Of a stretch of 64,000 nucleotides of DNA, positions 34,784-44,002 are shown piece after piece (position 1 is the stretch's first letter; the number at the start of each line of letters is the position of its first letter). Below the pieces are notes generated by a model that was not told the origin of the DNA, did not search any database, and worked only from the letters and a program-made list of their open reading frames with translations. Origin of the DNA: Alkalitalea saponilacus (GTDB taxonomy: Bacteria; Bacteroidota; Bacteroidia; Bacteroidales; Marinilabiliaceae). The stretch spans positions 1 through 64,000 of the forward strand of contig NZ_FUYV01000005.1 of NCBI RefSeq assembly GCF_900168165.1, written 5' to 3'. The translations under genes were made by a program, and so were the position numbers.

Positions 34784-35971
34784 ATGTACGGAAACATCAA
34801 AAATCATCTAATAAAGGAAGTTGAAACCATCAAATCATCCGGGCTATACAAAACGGAACGAATCATCACATCTCCCCAGGGAGCAGAGATTTCAGTTCAA
34901 AACGGAGATTCCGTTTTGAACTTTTGTGCCAACAACTACCTTGGTCTTTCATCACATCCCCGTGTGGTAGAGGCAGCCTTAAAAACTCTCCGATCCCACG
35001 GTTATGGAATGTCATCGGTTCGTTTTATTTGTGGAACTCAGGACATCCATAAAAAACTGGAAGAGAAGATTGCCTCCTTTTTTAAAATGGAAGACACCAT
35101 CCTGTATGCGGCCTGTTTTGATGCCAACGGAGGCGTTTTTGAACCTCTTTTAACCGAAGAAGACGCCATTATATCAGATGAGTTGAATCACGCCAGCATC
35201 ATCGACGGAGTGCGTTTGTGTAAGGCAGTTCGATACAGATATAAACACGCTGACATGAACGATCTGGAAGAACAACTCAAAAAATCAACGTCTCAGAGAT
35301 TCCGCATCATTGTAACTGATGGTGTGTTTTCGATGGATGGAGACATTGCTCCTCTCAAATCCATCTGCAACCTGGCCGAAAAATATGATGCTCTGGTCAT
35401 GGTGGACGACAGCCATGCGGCCGGGTTCATTGGAAAAACCGGACGTGGCACACACGAATATCACGATGTGATGGATCGGGTGGACATCATCACCGGAACA
35501 CTGGGAAAAGCGCTTGGAGGCGCCATGGGTGGATACACCACCGGAAAAAAGGAAATTATTGAAATGCTCCGTCAAAAATCTCGTCCTTATCTTTTCAGTA
35601 ACTCACTGGCTCCGGTCATTGCAGGCGCTTCGCTGGAGGTATTTAATATGTTAGAACAAGACACCTCTCTGCGCGACAGATTAATGGAGAATGCACACTA
35701 TTTTAAAGAAAAAATAGTTGAGGCCGGATTCGACATTAAACCAACCGACTCGGCCATTGTTGCTCTTATGTTGTACGACGCCAAACTTTCGCAGGAATTT
35801 GCCGCTGAGCTACTCAAAGAAGGAATTTACGTTACCGGATTCTACTATCCCGTGGTACCCAAAAGTCAGGCTCGAATAAGAATTCAGCTTTCGGCAGCAC
35901 ACAGCAGGGAACAACTGGACAAAGCCGTTGAGGCATTTATTAAGATTGGAAAGTCTTTAAGTATTATTTAA
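34784..35971 (+). CDS. kbl: Glycine C-acetyltransferase (2-amino-3-ketobutyrate CoA ligase)
   Basis: 395 residues, PLP-dependent alpha-oxoamine synthase. [20 protein letters not shown] and [19 protein letters not shown] are diagnostic, and the PLP lysine lies in [13 protein letters not shown] after [20 protein letters not shown]. It condenses 2-amino-3-ketobutyrate with CoA to give glycine and acetyl-CoA in threonine degradation. No tdh is near. The last four bases overlap the glycosyltransferase gene, tail to tail. Confidence 0.95.
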   Translation: MYGNIKNHLIKEVETIKSSGLYKTERIITSPQGAEISVQNGDSVLNFCANNYLGLSSHPRVVEAALKTLRSHGYGMSSVRFICGTQDIHKKLEEKIASFFKMEDTILYAACFDANGGVFEPLLTEEDAIISDELNHASIIDGVRLCKAVRYRYKHADMNDLEEQLKKSTSQRFRIIVTDGVFSMDGDIAPLKSICNLAEKYDALVMVDDSHAAGFIGKTGRGTHEYHDVMDRVDIITGTLGKALGGAMGGYTTGKKEIIEMLRQKSRPYLFSNSLAPVIAGASLEVFNMLEQDTSLRDRLMENAHYFKEKIVEAGFDIKPTDSAIVALMLYDAKLSQEFAAELLKEGIYVTGFYYPVVPKSQARIRIQLSAAHSREQLDKAVEAFIKIGKSLSII

Positions 35972-37089
35972 TGCGTACCAAAAATCAACTGAATCATTCG
36001 GTCTGCATTGGCTGCATCCATAAAAGGAATCAATAGTTGATTCCTTTTGTCAACTTCATTCTGAGAAAAGACAGTGGAAATTGATTTCTGAATGGCAGCA
36101 ATCCACTCTGCATCCTTTGAAACCACTTCACAAAGCGGCTCCAAACCTGTATTTTCAACCATTTGAGGAGAAGCAATACAGTGTCGCCCCCTAAACAACG
36201 AGACCAATAACTTTAAACGAAGGCCGGTGGTTTGATAAGCAGGCAACAGTATGGCTGCAGCGTTGCTGATAAGTTCATTCATCCCTGCGGCATCCAGATT
36301 TCTAATAAGTTGGCAGGTTTCAACTTCAAGAACTTTTTTAGCAAGTGCACGCGAAGGATTTTTACCTGCAATGACCAACGGTACACCTGCTTCGGAACAA
36401 ATTCTCAAAACAAAAAGTGCCGAACAATGATTTTCAGCCACTGATAAGTCGCCATGGTACAAAACATATTTTCCGATACCCGTTTTTGATTTTACTTCAG
36501 TTTCGCCATGAAATGCCGTTATTAAGTGAACATTCTCATGCACTTTTCTGAAAAAATCAGCATCTCCCTCGGATATAGGTATGATACCTTTCACCTTAAA
36601 AGGACCTTTTTCCCATGCTTTTAACCGGAGAGTTTCGAGTCTGAAAAAAAGTTTTTTGAAAAAACTCTTTTCCGTTTTGCATAGAGACCGATAGTAGTCG
36701 GTTTCCACATTGTGCATCCTGATCCAGATGTCACGGTTTTGCAGTTCAGAGAACTGCAAAACAGCAGTTGTGTGAGTTCCCTCCAGCAAAATCGGATGAT
36801 TATCCTCCTTTAACCTATCTATGAGTTTTTTGTTTTGGCGACTCTTTACAATATATGGTATCCACGAAAATTGTCGGGTAAAACCGGTTTCCCTTTTATA
36901 ATAACAAACTTCATGGCAATACTTCTCCAACTCCACAGTTTGTTTGCGACTGTATGTAAAACAGTGAAGAATGACCTTAACACCACGTTCTGATAATGCC
37001 TTTACCTTGTAAAACACATCCATGGCTCCTCCATAGTCGGGAGGCCAGGGAACTGTAAAACTCACAATGTGCAGAAACCGTTTGTCCAT
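35968..37089 (-). CDS. Glycosyltransferase, GT4/GT-B type
   Basis: 373 residues with a GT-B layout. The N-terminus [20 protein letters not shown] is typical for acceptor domains of GT4 mannosyl/rhamnosyltransferases, followed by [11 protein letters not shown] and the C-terminal [17 protein letters not shown]. The EX7E motif is weak (LGPLCEVV region), so donor identity is uncertain. Cytoplasmic or membrane-associated. Overlaps kbl by four bases, tail to tail; no polysaccharide cluster is nearby. Confidence 0.7.
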   Translation of the reverse strand: MDKRFLHIVSFTVPWPPDYGGAMDVFYKVKALSERGVKVILHCFTYSRKQTVELEKYCHEVCYYKRETGFTRQFSWIPYIVKSRQNKKLIDRLKEDNHPILLEGTHTTAVLQFSELQNRDIWIRMHNVETDYYRSLCKTEKSFFKKLFFRLETLRLKAWEKGPFKVKGIIPISEGDADFFRKVHENVHLITAFHGETEVKSKTGIGKYVLYHGDLSVAENHCSALFVLRICSEAGVPLVIAGKNPSRALAKKVLEVETCQLIRNLDAAGMNELISNAAAILLPAYQTTGLRLKLLVSLFRGRHCIASPQMVENTGLEPLCEVVSKDAEWIAAIQKSISTVFSQNEVDKRNQLLIPFMDAANADRMIQLIFGTH

Positions 37090-37202
37090 GATAAAATCTT
37101 CAATTTATGAGCGAATATAGAAATTTTAGGTGTGATTTTTTAATATCTCCTGAAAATGAGCCTGACTTAATGATTTATCTTCACAAATAGTTGAGTATTT
37201 CT

Positions 37203-37210
37203 TAACTTTG
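37203..37210 (+). promoter_or_regulatory. -7 element just before acyP
   Basis: TAACTTTG matches TAnnTTTG. It ends only 8 nt before the acyP ATG (37219), so transcription would begin at or next to the start codon, a leaderless message. No convincing -33 element is at the proper spacing. Confidence 0.4.
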
Positions 37211-37218
37211 ATAAAAAA

Positions 37219-37500
37219 ATGCAACGAGTAAAAGTTTTGGTTGATGGCAGAGTTCAGGGTGTGGGCTATAGATATTTTGTAAATAACGAAGCTACACGTT
37301 ACGGCATAAAAGGTTATGTCAAAAATCTTCCCGGTGGCCAGGTTGAAATAGATGCCGAAGGCGAAATTGGCCAGTTACGTGAATTTTTGGAGTCGTGTTA
37401 CCAGGGTCCACCAATGTCGCGGGTAGATCAGTTTCACAGGAAACAGGTCACTCCCTATGGATATACCCGTTTTCGGATACTACATCATGAAGATTTATAG
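37219..37500 (+). CDS. acyP: Acylphosphatase
   Basis: 93 residues. The acylphosphatase signature VDGRVQGVGYRYF near residues 8-20 includes the phosphate loop and catalytic Arg; KGYVKNLPGGQVEIDAEGE carries the catalytic Asn. It hydrolyses acyl phosphates such as carbamoyl phosphate or 1,3-bisphosphoglycerate. Convergent with typA over a shared terminator. Confidence 0.93.
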   Translation: MQRVKVLVDGRVQGVGYRYFVNNEATRYGIKGYVKNLPGGQVEIDAEGEIGQLREFLESCYQGPPMSRVDQFHRKQVTPYGYTRFRILHHEDL

Positions 37501-37536
37501 TGATAAGATGGTCTGAAAAGGCTATGTAAAAAATTA

Positions 37537-37566
37537 GCCAAAGGTTCACTCTCGTGAACCTTTGGC
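37537..37566. terminator. Bidirectional terminator between acyP and typA
   Basis: A 13-bp perfect stem GCCAAAGGTTCAC / GTGAACCTTTGGC around TCTC. A second smaller palindrome, CCCATGGG-type, lies at 37584-37606. Confidence 0.8.
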
Positions 37567-37636
37567 CAGAAGATTTTTCCTTACCCATGGGTGAATGCCC
37601 ATGGGATATGAATAAATAACTCTTTAAAATCTTTCT

Positions 37637-39427
37637 CTATTTGCGTTTCCGTTCATGCTCCTGCAATAAAATCTTTCTTAGGCGGATTGATTTTGGAGTA
37701 ACCTCCACATATTCATCAGCCTGAATGTACTCCAAAGCTTCTTCCAGACTAAAGATGATGGGCGGTGCAATTCTTGTTTTATCATCGGCACCCGAGGCGC
37801 GCATATTGGTTAGTTTCTTGTTTTTGGTAACATTCACGGTGAGGTCTCCGTCACGATTGTTCTCACCTATTACCTGACCCATGTAAACCTCTTCCTGCGG
37901 AAAAATAAAGAACCGGCCTCTGTCCTGAAGTTTGTCAATGGCATAAGCAAAAGCTGTTCCCGTTTCGTGGCAAATGAGCGAACCGTTCTGACGCTTCTCA
38001 ATGTGACCTTTCCAGGGCTGAAACTCTATAAATCTGTGAGCCATGACAGCCTCTCCGGCCGTGGCCGTTAACAAATTATTTCTTAATCCGATGATGCCAC
38101 GGGAGGGAACTATGAACTCCAGATGAACCCTGTCACCTTTTCTTTCCATGGTGCGCAATTCTCCTTTGCGATTGGATACCATCTCAATGGCTCTTCCTGA
38201 AAATTCATCCGGCAAATCAATGGTCAGTTCTTCAATTGGCTCATTTTTTTCACCGGCAATCTCTTTTATAATAACTCTTGGCTGCCCAACCTGCAATTCG
38301 TAACCTTCGCGGCGCATGGTTTCAATCAGTACCGACAAGTGCAAAACTCCCCTTCCGTAAACATTCCATGCATCGGCCGAATCTGTGCTCTCTACACGTA
38401 GAGCCAGGTTTTTCTCCAGCTCTTTATCCAAACGATCTTTTATATGGCGTGAAGTAACGTATTTACCCTCTTTTCCAAAAAATGGAGAGTTGTTGATGGT
38501 AAACAACATACTCATGGTGGGCTCATCAATGGCGATGGGATCTAATGGTTCAGGATTTTCCAGATCACAAATGGAATCGCCGATATCAAAACGATCAAGA
38601 CCAATAATGGAACAAATTTCACCTGCCATAACCTCATCGGCCTTTTCACTACCCAATCCACTGAAAACATTCAACTCCTTTATGCGCGTTTTGTGCACAT
38701 CACCTTTACGACCAACCAGTGCAATGTCCATTCCGGCTTTAAGAACCCCTCTGTGTACCCTTCCAATGGCTATTCGACCTTTATAAGCCGAATAATCCAG
38801 CGAAGTAATCAGCATTTGTGGAGTCCCCTTGTTTTCTTTAGGTGCCGGGATGTGTTCGATGATGGCATCCATCAACACGCTGATGTCCTGTTTCTGCTCT
38901 TTCCAGTCGTCTGACATCCAGTTATCCCTGGCCGAACCGTAAACGGTGATAAAATCAAGTTGATTCTCGGTGGCTTCAAGGTTGAACATCAAGTCAAACA
39001 CCATCTCCTGAACCTCCTCGGGGCGACAATTGGGCTTATCCACTTTGTTGATCACAACAATGGGCTTAAGACCTAATCCAAGTGCCTTTTGCAATACGAA
39101 ACGCGTTTGTGGCATGGGACCTTCAAAAGCATCCACCAGCAGGAGAACGCCATCGGCCATATTCAAAACCCTTTCAACTTCACCCCCAAAATCGGAGTGA
39201 CCGGGCGTATCTATAATATTGATTTTGTAATCTTTCCAACGTACCGAAACATTTTTGGACAAAATGGTAATTCCTCTCTCCCGCTCCAAATCGTTGCTGT
39301 CCATTATTAATTCGCCAACATGCTGATGATCTTTAAACAATTTCCCCGCCAGCAACATCTTGTCAACCAGCGTGGTTTTGCCATGATCAACGTGGGCAAT
39401 AATGGCAATATTCCTAAGTTTTTGCAT
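37637..39427 (-). CDS. typA: Ribosome-associated GTPase TypA/BipA
   Basis: 596 residues. GTPase motifs [14 protein letters not shown] (G1), RERGITI (G2), [14 protein letters not shown] (G3), NKVDK (G4), then EF-G-like domains and the BipA C-terminal domain. It assists 50S assembly and stress-related translation. Preceded by a -7 element and two palindromes (39451-39533). Convergent with acyP. Confidence 0.95.
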   Translation of the reverse strand: MQKLRNIAIIAHVDHGKTTLVDKMLLAGKLFKDHQHVGELIMDSNDLERERGITILSKNVSVRWKDYKINIIDTPGHSDFGGEVERVLNMADGVLLLVDAFEGPMPQTRFVLQKALGLGLKPIVVINKVDKPNCRPEEVQEMVFDLMFNLEATENQLDFITVYGSARDNWMSDDWKEQKQDISVLMDAIIEHIPAPKENKGTPQMLITSLDYSAYKGRIAIGRVHRGVLKAGMDIALVGRKGDVHKTRIKELNVFSGLGSEKADEVMAGEICSIIGLDRFDIGDSICDLENPEPLDPIAIDEPTMSMLFTINNSPFFGKEGKYVTSRHIKDRLDKELEKNLALRVESTDSADAWNVYGRGVLHLSVLIETMRREGYELQVGQPRVIIKEIAGEKNEPIEELTIDLPDEFSGRAIEMVSNRKGELRTMERKGDRVHLEFIVPSRGIIGLRNNLLTATAGEAVMAHRFIEFQPWKGHIEKRQNGSLICHETGTAFAYAIDKLQDRGRFFIFPQEEVYMGQVIGENNRDGDLTVNVTKNKKLTNMRASGADDKTRIAPPIIFSLEEALEYIQADEYVEVTPKSIRLRKILLQEHERKRK

Positions 39428-39734
39428 ATGTTTTTTTCTAAAAGTGGGTGCAAAATTAGTTCATTTTGAAGGATTATAAATCAATGATTTATAATCAAAA
39501 AGCCATCTGGTTTTTGATTTGCAATCAAAAACCTAAATATCAACTCATTGCAGAAAAGTTAATTTTAAATAAAAAACTCTCTGCGTATCAAAACAAAAAT
39601 TATTACGTACAAAACAACATCTGCCATTTTAACAAAAAAGCATGGCACATGTTGCAAATCAACCAAAAATTAGTAATTTGTAATTAAAGCAAATATCGGT
39701 TTAAATGAAGGAACTTTAATTATAGGAGGAAGGG
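39428..39734. other. typA / cobalamin-operon divergent gap with two perfect palindromes
   Basis: 307 bp between typA (minus) and the cobalamin-protein operon (plus). GATTATAAATCA at 39472-39483 with TGATTTATAATC at 39485-39496 (one central base), and GGTTTTTGATT at 39509-39519 with AATCAAAAACC at 39523-39533. The remainder is AT-rich with no gene. TAGGAGGAAGGG at 39723-39734 is a strong Shine-Dalgarno for the plus-strand gene. Confidence 0.6.
39451..39458 (-). promoter_or_regulatory. -7 element of the typA promoter
   Basis: CAAAATTA on the plus strand is TAATTTTG on the minus strand, matching TAnnTTTG. It is 24 bp upstream of the typA start; the palindrome at 39472-39496 covers where the -33 element should be, so a repressor could act there. 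Confidence 0.45.
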
Positions 39735-40385
39735 ATGATGCAAAATCGATTAACGGATGATCTGTATCCGGGGTTTTTATCGGCTCTTATATCGGGGAAT
39801 CGTGAAGAGTGCAAGGTGATTGTGACACAACTAACCGTTGCCGGGATTAATCGCTTCGTAATTTACGAAGCAATGTTTAAACGGGCACTGTATGATGTTG
39901 GCGAACTTTGGGAAATGAACCGCATCAGTGTGGCGACCGAACATTTGGCTTCATCCATTACCGAATCGTTGCTAAATGACCTGTATGCAACAATTAAGGT
40001 GAAAAATGATAAGAAAAAGATAGTCATCATTACCAGTGTAGAAAAGGAACTTCATCAAATAGGCATCAGAATGATTAGTGATTTATTTGAATGCAATGGC
40101 TGGAGAACGTTCTTTCTGGGAGCCAATACACCAACAACGGAGTTGATCAGTTTTGCAAAAAAAAACAAACCTGACCTGATTGCCGTTTCATTAAGCATAT
40201 ACATGCATTTACCTGTTTTGGAGAACCTGCTTCAAAAAATTAAAGAAGAGCTGCCCGGTCTGCCTGTCTTAACAGGCGGACAAGCCTTCAGACATGGAGG
40301 CGATGAGACGCTGAAAAAATATGATTTTGTATATTTTCAACCCGACCTTGAGCACACCCGTCAGTTTATTGAAAATATTAATTAA
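39735..40385 (+). CDS. CarH-like cobalamin-binding sensory protein without a DNA-binding domain
   Basis: 216 residues in two domains. Residues 1-90 are a helical cap with WEMNRISVATEH: W59 then nine residues then E69-H70, the Wx9EH motif of CarH-type adenosylcobalamin photoreceptors. Residues 95-216 are a Rossmann B12-binding domain with ExHxxG at 105-110 (lower axial H107), then NPxL-like and LTGGQAF strands. CarH has an N-terminal MerR helix-turn-helix, which is missing here. It likely senses light (or cobalamin) and signals by protein contact. Next gene starts 3 nt after its stop; a kinase follows in the same operon. Confidence 0.75.
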   Translation: MMQNRLTDDLYPGFLSALISGNREECKVIVTQLTVAGINRFVIYEAMFKRALYDVGELWEMNRISVATEHLASSITESLLNDLYATIKVKNDKKKIVIITSVEKELHQIGIRMISDLFECNGWRTFFLGANTPTTELISFAKKNKPDLIAVSLSIYMHLPVLENLLQKIKEELPGLPVLTGGQAFRHGGDETLKKYDFVYFQPDLEHTRQFIENIN

Positions 40386-40388
40386 GAA

Positions 40389-40835
40389 ATGAATAAAGAA
40401 TATCTGCAAAACTCTGCACGAAAACTAAAACAGGCAGAGCCATCTGCTGCCGTTGAGTATTATAACCTATCAGACCGGCTTTCAGCTGAGGTTTCCCGTT
40501 TGATGCTATTAAGATCGGATATTTCTGATTTGATTGGTAATGAAAATCTGGAGATGATGAAGGACAATCATGCCAACCATGCAAGATTTATTTCTGCTCA
40601 GCTCCAGAACTTCAATCCTGAAGTTCTGGTAAACACTCTTTTATGGGTTTTCAGGGCATACCGAAGTCGCGGATTTAAGGAAAACTACTGGGCAGCTCAG
40701 TTAAACTGCTGGGTTACCGTATTAAAAAAAGAGCTTACAGAGAAAAGCTTTGAAGAAATCTTACCTTTATACAATTGGATGATTGTGAATACTCCTCATT
40801 TATCATCGCTCACGGATCCCAAAAATGGCAATTAG
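40389..40835 (+). CDS. Helical protein between B12 sensor and kinase
   Basis: 148 residues, all helical by pattern. Segments MLLRSDISDLIGNENLEMMK, DNHANHARFISAQLQNF and LVNTLLWVFRAYRSRGF resemble a helical domain I associate with N-termini of some B12-binding sensor proteins, with a characteristic NHARF and a WV-RAY-SRG pattern. I cannot name a family. No signal peptide or membrane span. Spaced 3 nt after the cobalamin protein and 22 nt before the kinase, so it is in one operon and probably couples sensor to kinase; this is inference. Confidence 0.6.
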   Translation: MNKEYLQNSARKLKQAEPSAAVEYYNLSDRLSAEVSRLMLLRSDISDLIGNENLEMMKDNHANHARFISAQLQNFNPEVLVNTLLWVFRAYRSRGFKENYWAAQLNCWVTVLKKELTEKSFEEILPLYNWMIVNTPHLSSLTDPKNGN

Positions 40836-40857
40836 CCGCTGATTCAATAATTATGCA

Positions 40858-42024
40858 ATGCTAAACAGAGAGTTACAGTATATGCTATCCAATTGGACAG
40901 AAGAGTTGGCTGAGTCACTTTCGAAAAGCTCTTCGGTTTTCCTCGCACTATTTTCAACCGAAAAGGAGTTGCTTTATGCAAACAGTAATTTTAAACAACT
41001 TATAAAGGATAATAATCCTACGGAAAGCCTACTAAATCCCTCTTTTGACACCATTCTCTCCTTAAATTCTTTAGAATCGCCACTGTTCTCCGGGTATGTT
41101 ACGATAGGCGACAGTCACGGGATAAATAACTCAATCCTGGCTGATGTTTTTCGTAAAGGTAATCAGATACTTATTATCGGAGGTATAGATGCGCAGCAAT
41201 TGATACGTCAAAATGAAATCATGCTGAATTTAAACCGGGAAATTTCAGACCTACAAAGAGAATTGATAAAAGAAAAGCGGGAACTTGAGAATGCGAACGA
41301 AGAACTTACTGCAACCAATGAAGAACTGGACAGAGTAAATACAAGTAAAGACCGGTTTCTTTCCATCCTGGCTCATGATTTAAAAGCACCGTTTAATTCA
41401 ATTCTGGGCTTTCTTTATGTTTTATCAGAAAACCTAAGAAATTACGATATAGAGAAAACTGAAGAGTATATTAAATTGGTTTACAATTCATCAAAAAATG
41501 TTTATGACCTGTTGGGAGATCTGTTGACATATACCAGAGCTCAATCATCGGGTTTTCCATTCGAACCAGAAATCATTGACCTTAAAGGCTTAATTGATGA
41601 AATAGCCGACATTACCGAAGCGGGCAGAAATGCAAAAGCAATTAGTTTTTACAATGAAGTGAATGCAAAAACAGAAGTTTTTGCAGATATTTTCATGCTT
41701 AAAACCATTCTTCGGAACCTGATTTCCAATGCCATTAAGTTTACCAATCAATACGGCATGATCAAAGTATCATCAATAAAACAGGGAGATTTTGAATCCA
41801 TCACCGTATCAGATAATGGAGTTGGCATGGATACGAAAACACTTTCGGAACTGTTTGACACTTCTAAAAAATTCACATCGGAGGGAACTGCAGGTGAACA
41901 AGGTACCGGCCTTGGTTTGCTACTTTGCAAGGAGTTTACAGAAAGGCACGGGGGGCAAATTTCGGCAAAAAGCGAGCGGCAAAAAGGGAGTCACTTTACC
42001 ATCATCATTCCTTCTAAAAAATAA
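40858..42024 (+). CDS. Soluble sensor histidine kinase with PAS-like input
   Basis: 388 residues with no membrane span. Residues about 20-115 form a PAS-like domain (SSSVFLALFSTEKELLYANS), then a coiled coil (LNREISDLQRELIKEKRELE to about 165), the HisKA box FLSILAHDLKAPFNSILGF with phospho-His near residue 178, and the HATPase with NLISNAIKFTN, DNGVGMD and GTGLGLLLC. Third gene of the cobalamin-sensor operon. No response regulator or effector is adjacent. It should transduce the state of the B12 protein, its natural partner here. Confidence 0.88.
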   Translation: MLNRELQYMLSNWTEELAESLSKSSSVFLALFSTEKELLYANSNFKQLIKDNNPTESLLNPSFDTILSLNSLESPLFSGYVTIGDSHGINNSILADVFRKGNQILIIGGIDAQQLIRQNEIMLNLNREISDLQRELIKEKRELENANEELTATNEELDRVNTSKDRFLSILAHDLKAPFNSILGFLYVLSENLRNYDIEKTEEYIKLVYNSSKNVYDLLGDLLTYTRAQSSGFPFEPEIIDLKGLIDEIADITEAGRNAKAISFYNEVNAKTEVFADIFMLKTILRNLISNAIKFTNQYGMIKVSSIKQGDFESITVSDNGVGMDTKTLSELFDTSKKFTSEGTAGEQGTGLGLLLCKEFTERHGGQISAKSERQKGSHFTIIIPSKK

Positions 42025-42058
42025 CGGGATTATACAAGCATGGCCTATATAATCCCGT
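42024..42058. terminator. Bidirectional terminator between kinase and ilvE
   Basis: ACGGGATTATA (42024-42034) with TATAATCCCGT (42048-42058), 11-bp perfect stem; begins inside the kinase stop region and lies between convergent genes. Confidence 0.7.
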
Positions 42059-42079
42059 CAATGTCTTGTGACTCTATAA

Positions 42080-43105
42080 TTAGTCCTCAATCAATGTAAT
42101 CCAACCAAACTTGTCGTCCTCTTCACCATACTGAATGGCTCGTAGTTTGTTATAAAGTTTAACCGAAATCGGACCCGGATTACCATCCTTGCTATAAACA
42201 TAGGATTTTCCGTTATCCAGATCGTCAATTTTAGCCACCGGGCTTATAACAGCAGCAGTTCCACAGGCTCCCACCTCTTCAAATGTTTCAAGTTCCTCGT
42301 AGGGAACCGGACGGCGCTCGGTTTTAAGTCCCAGATCCTCTGCCAGAGCAATTAAACTCTTATTTGTTATGGAAGGAAGCACTGATTTGGATTCTGGTGT
42401 TATATACGTATTGTCTTTGATTCCAAAAAAATTGGCAGGGCCGCATTCGTCAATATATTTTTTCTCCTTACTATCGAGATAGAGAACGGCTGAATATCCC
42501 TTCTCTCTGGCCAAATTTCCTGAAACCAGACTTGCTGCATAATTACCTCCCACTTTGATGCTTCCTGTACCATTAGGCGCAGCACGGTCATATTTGCGGG
42601 TGATCATCAGGTTGGTTGGCTTAAAGCCTTCTTTAAAATAGGGGCCTACCGGAGTAACAAAAACCATGAAAAGGTATTCGTCGGCAGGAGAAACCCCAAC
42701 TTTCGGTCCGGTTCCAATCAACAATGGCCTGATGTATAGCGATGCGCCTGACTCCATAGGAGGAACAAAACGTTTGTTAAGACCGACCACTTTTTTGACT
42801 GCCTCAATAAATATCTCATCAGGAACGCGCGCCATCATAATGCCATCGGCTGATGATGCCATTCTTTTTGCATTATCTTCCAGACGGAAAATTCTGATTT
42901 TCCCGTCTTTGCCGCGAAAAGCCTTCAATCCCTCGAAAGCTTCCTGTCCGTAGTGGAGACATGTCGCAGCCATGTGCATGCTAATCATTTCAGAGGAGCT
43001 GGTCTCAAGCTCTCCCCATTTACCGTCTCGGTAGTAACATCGAACATTATAGTCCGTTTTGGTAAAGGTAAAAGATAAATTACCCCAATCAATTTCGCCA
43101 GTCAT
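42080..43105 (-). CDS. ilvE: Branched-chain amino acid aminotransferase
   Basis: 341 residues from ATG 43105; the longer frame beginning 43342 translates upstream non-coding sequence and is rejected. PLP class IV aminotransferase: YGQEAFEGLKAFRGKDGKIR, RMASSADG, YIRPLLIGTG, the lysine segment GSIKVGGNYAASL and DECGPANFFGIK. It transfers amino groups between leucine, isoleucine or valine and 2-oxoglutarate. Convergent with the kinase. Confidence 0.93.
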   Translation of the reverse strand: MTGEIDWGNLSFTFTKTDYNVRCYYRDGKWGELETSSSEMISMHMAATCLHYGQEAFEGLKAFRGKDGKIRIFRLEDNAKRMASSADGIMMARVPDEIFIEAVKKVVGLNKRFVPPMESGASLYIRPLLIGTGPKVGVSPADEYLFMVFVTPVGPYFKEGFKPTNLMITRKYDRAAPNGTGSIKVGGNYAASLVSGNLAREKGYSAVLYLDSKEKKYIDECGPANFFGIKDNTYITPESKSVLPSITNKSLIALAEDLGLKTERRPVPYEELETFEEVGACGTAAVISPVAKIDDLDNGKSYVYSKDGNPGPISVKLYNKLRAIQYGEEDDKFGWITLIED

Positions 43106-43170
43106 GATAAGTGGTATTATTAAGTTGTAAATGAAGGGTAAAAATACAAATATCTTTGCAAAGATGCATG

Positions 43171-43953
43171 TTATCGGAGCAATAAGAGTACTGATGAGAG
43201 TGCAATAATTGCAATTACGAAAATACGGAACCCTTTTTCTGGAATATAACTCACCACTTTTCTGCCAGCCAAAGCACCAAAAAACACCGCCGGAACCATT
43301 ACGAAGTTCATTTGAAGAGAGGCCAAAGTAATGGATTCCCAAATAAAAAAATGAAATGGTACTTTAATGATGTTTAAGGTAAGAAAGAAAATAGCCCCTG
43401 TTCCGATGAAACTATTTTTCGGCAAACGCATGGAAAGAAGATAAAGATCGAAAATAGGCCCGGCTGCATTGCCAATCATGGTGGCAAATCCTCCGGACAA
43501 TCCCGTGAATCCAGAGAGAAAGCCGGATTTTGAAAAATCCGGCTTTTTACCGGAAAAATCAAAGAAAATGATCAATGCAAGACAACTGATGACCAGAATG
43601 GCCATCAAATTTCGGAAAAGATCATCGCTGATCATCTTCCCCACCAAAACAGCTAATAAAATCCCTGCCAATGCAAAAGGCATTAGCCTTTTTACATGCG
43701 ACCAACTCATGTTTTTGCGGTAAAACCGAACTGCAAACAGATCTCCAAAAACCAGAAAAGGCAATAAAATACCGGCAGAAATCATGCCTCCATACATGAT
43801 TGCCAAAACCGGAATGGTCACCATCCCAATGCCTTTCAATCCACTTTTGGAAAAGCCAATGATAAAAGCACAAGCAAGTGTTATGAACCAAACACTCCAA
43901 GACACCTGTAAAGGATTCAAAATCAATTCTGCCATAAATGCAAAGGAAAGCAT
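43171..43953 (-). CDS. TauE/SafE-family sulfite exporter-like permease
   Basis: 260 residues (or 254 from ATG 43935, MAELILNP, equally plausible) with about eight membrane segments. Family pattern: ITLACAFIIGFSKSGLKGIG (GxSK/G repeat near the start) and ISGFTGLSGGFATMIGNAAG in the second half, the two inverted halves of TauE/SafE (DUF81). These move sulfite or organosulfonates outward; the substrate here is unknown. 65 bp upstream of ilvE in the same direction. Confidence 0.85.
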   Translation of the reverse strand: MLSFAFMAELILNPLQVSWSVWFITLACAFIIGFSKSGLKGIGMVTIPVLAIMYGGMISAGILLPFLVFGDLFAVRFYRKNMSWSHVKRLMPFALAGILLAVLVGKMISDDLFRNLMAILVISCLALIIFFDFSGKKPDFSKSGFLSGFTGLSGGFATMIGNAAGPIFDLYLLSMRLPKNSFIGTGAIFFLTLNIIKVPFHFFIWESITLASLQMNFVMVPAVFFGALAGRKVVSYIPEKGFRIFVIAIIALSSVLLLLR

Positions 43954-44002
43954 TTATGCTGTATTGATCCGATAAATTTTGTTAATAAAAACTACCGGAT
44001 GG

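Noticed and set aside
37584-37606. A second terminator between acyP and typA
   Set aside because: The stem CCCATGGG is short with a long loop and no T-run; the strong stem at 37537-37566 already fits.
43106-43342. An N-terminal extension of 79 residues on the ilvE gene
   Set aside because: It translates the upstream gap and part of the TauE-type gene end, is unlike the family, and the family's own start, MTGEIDWGNL, lies at 43105.
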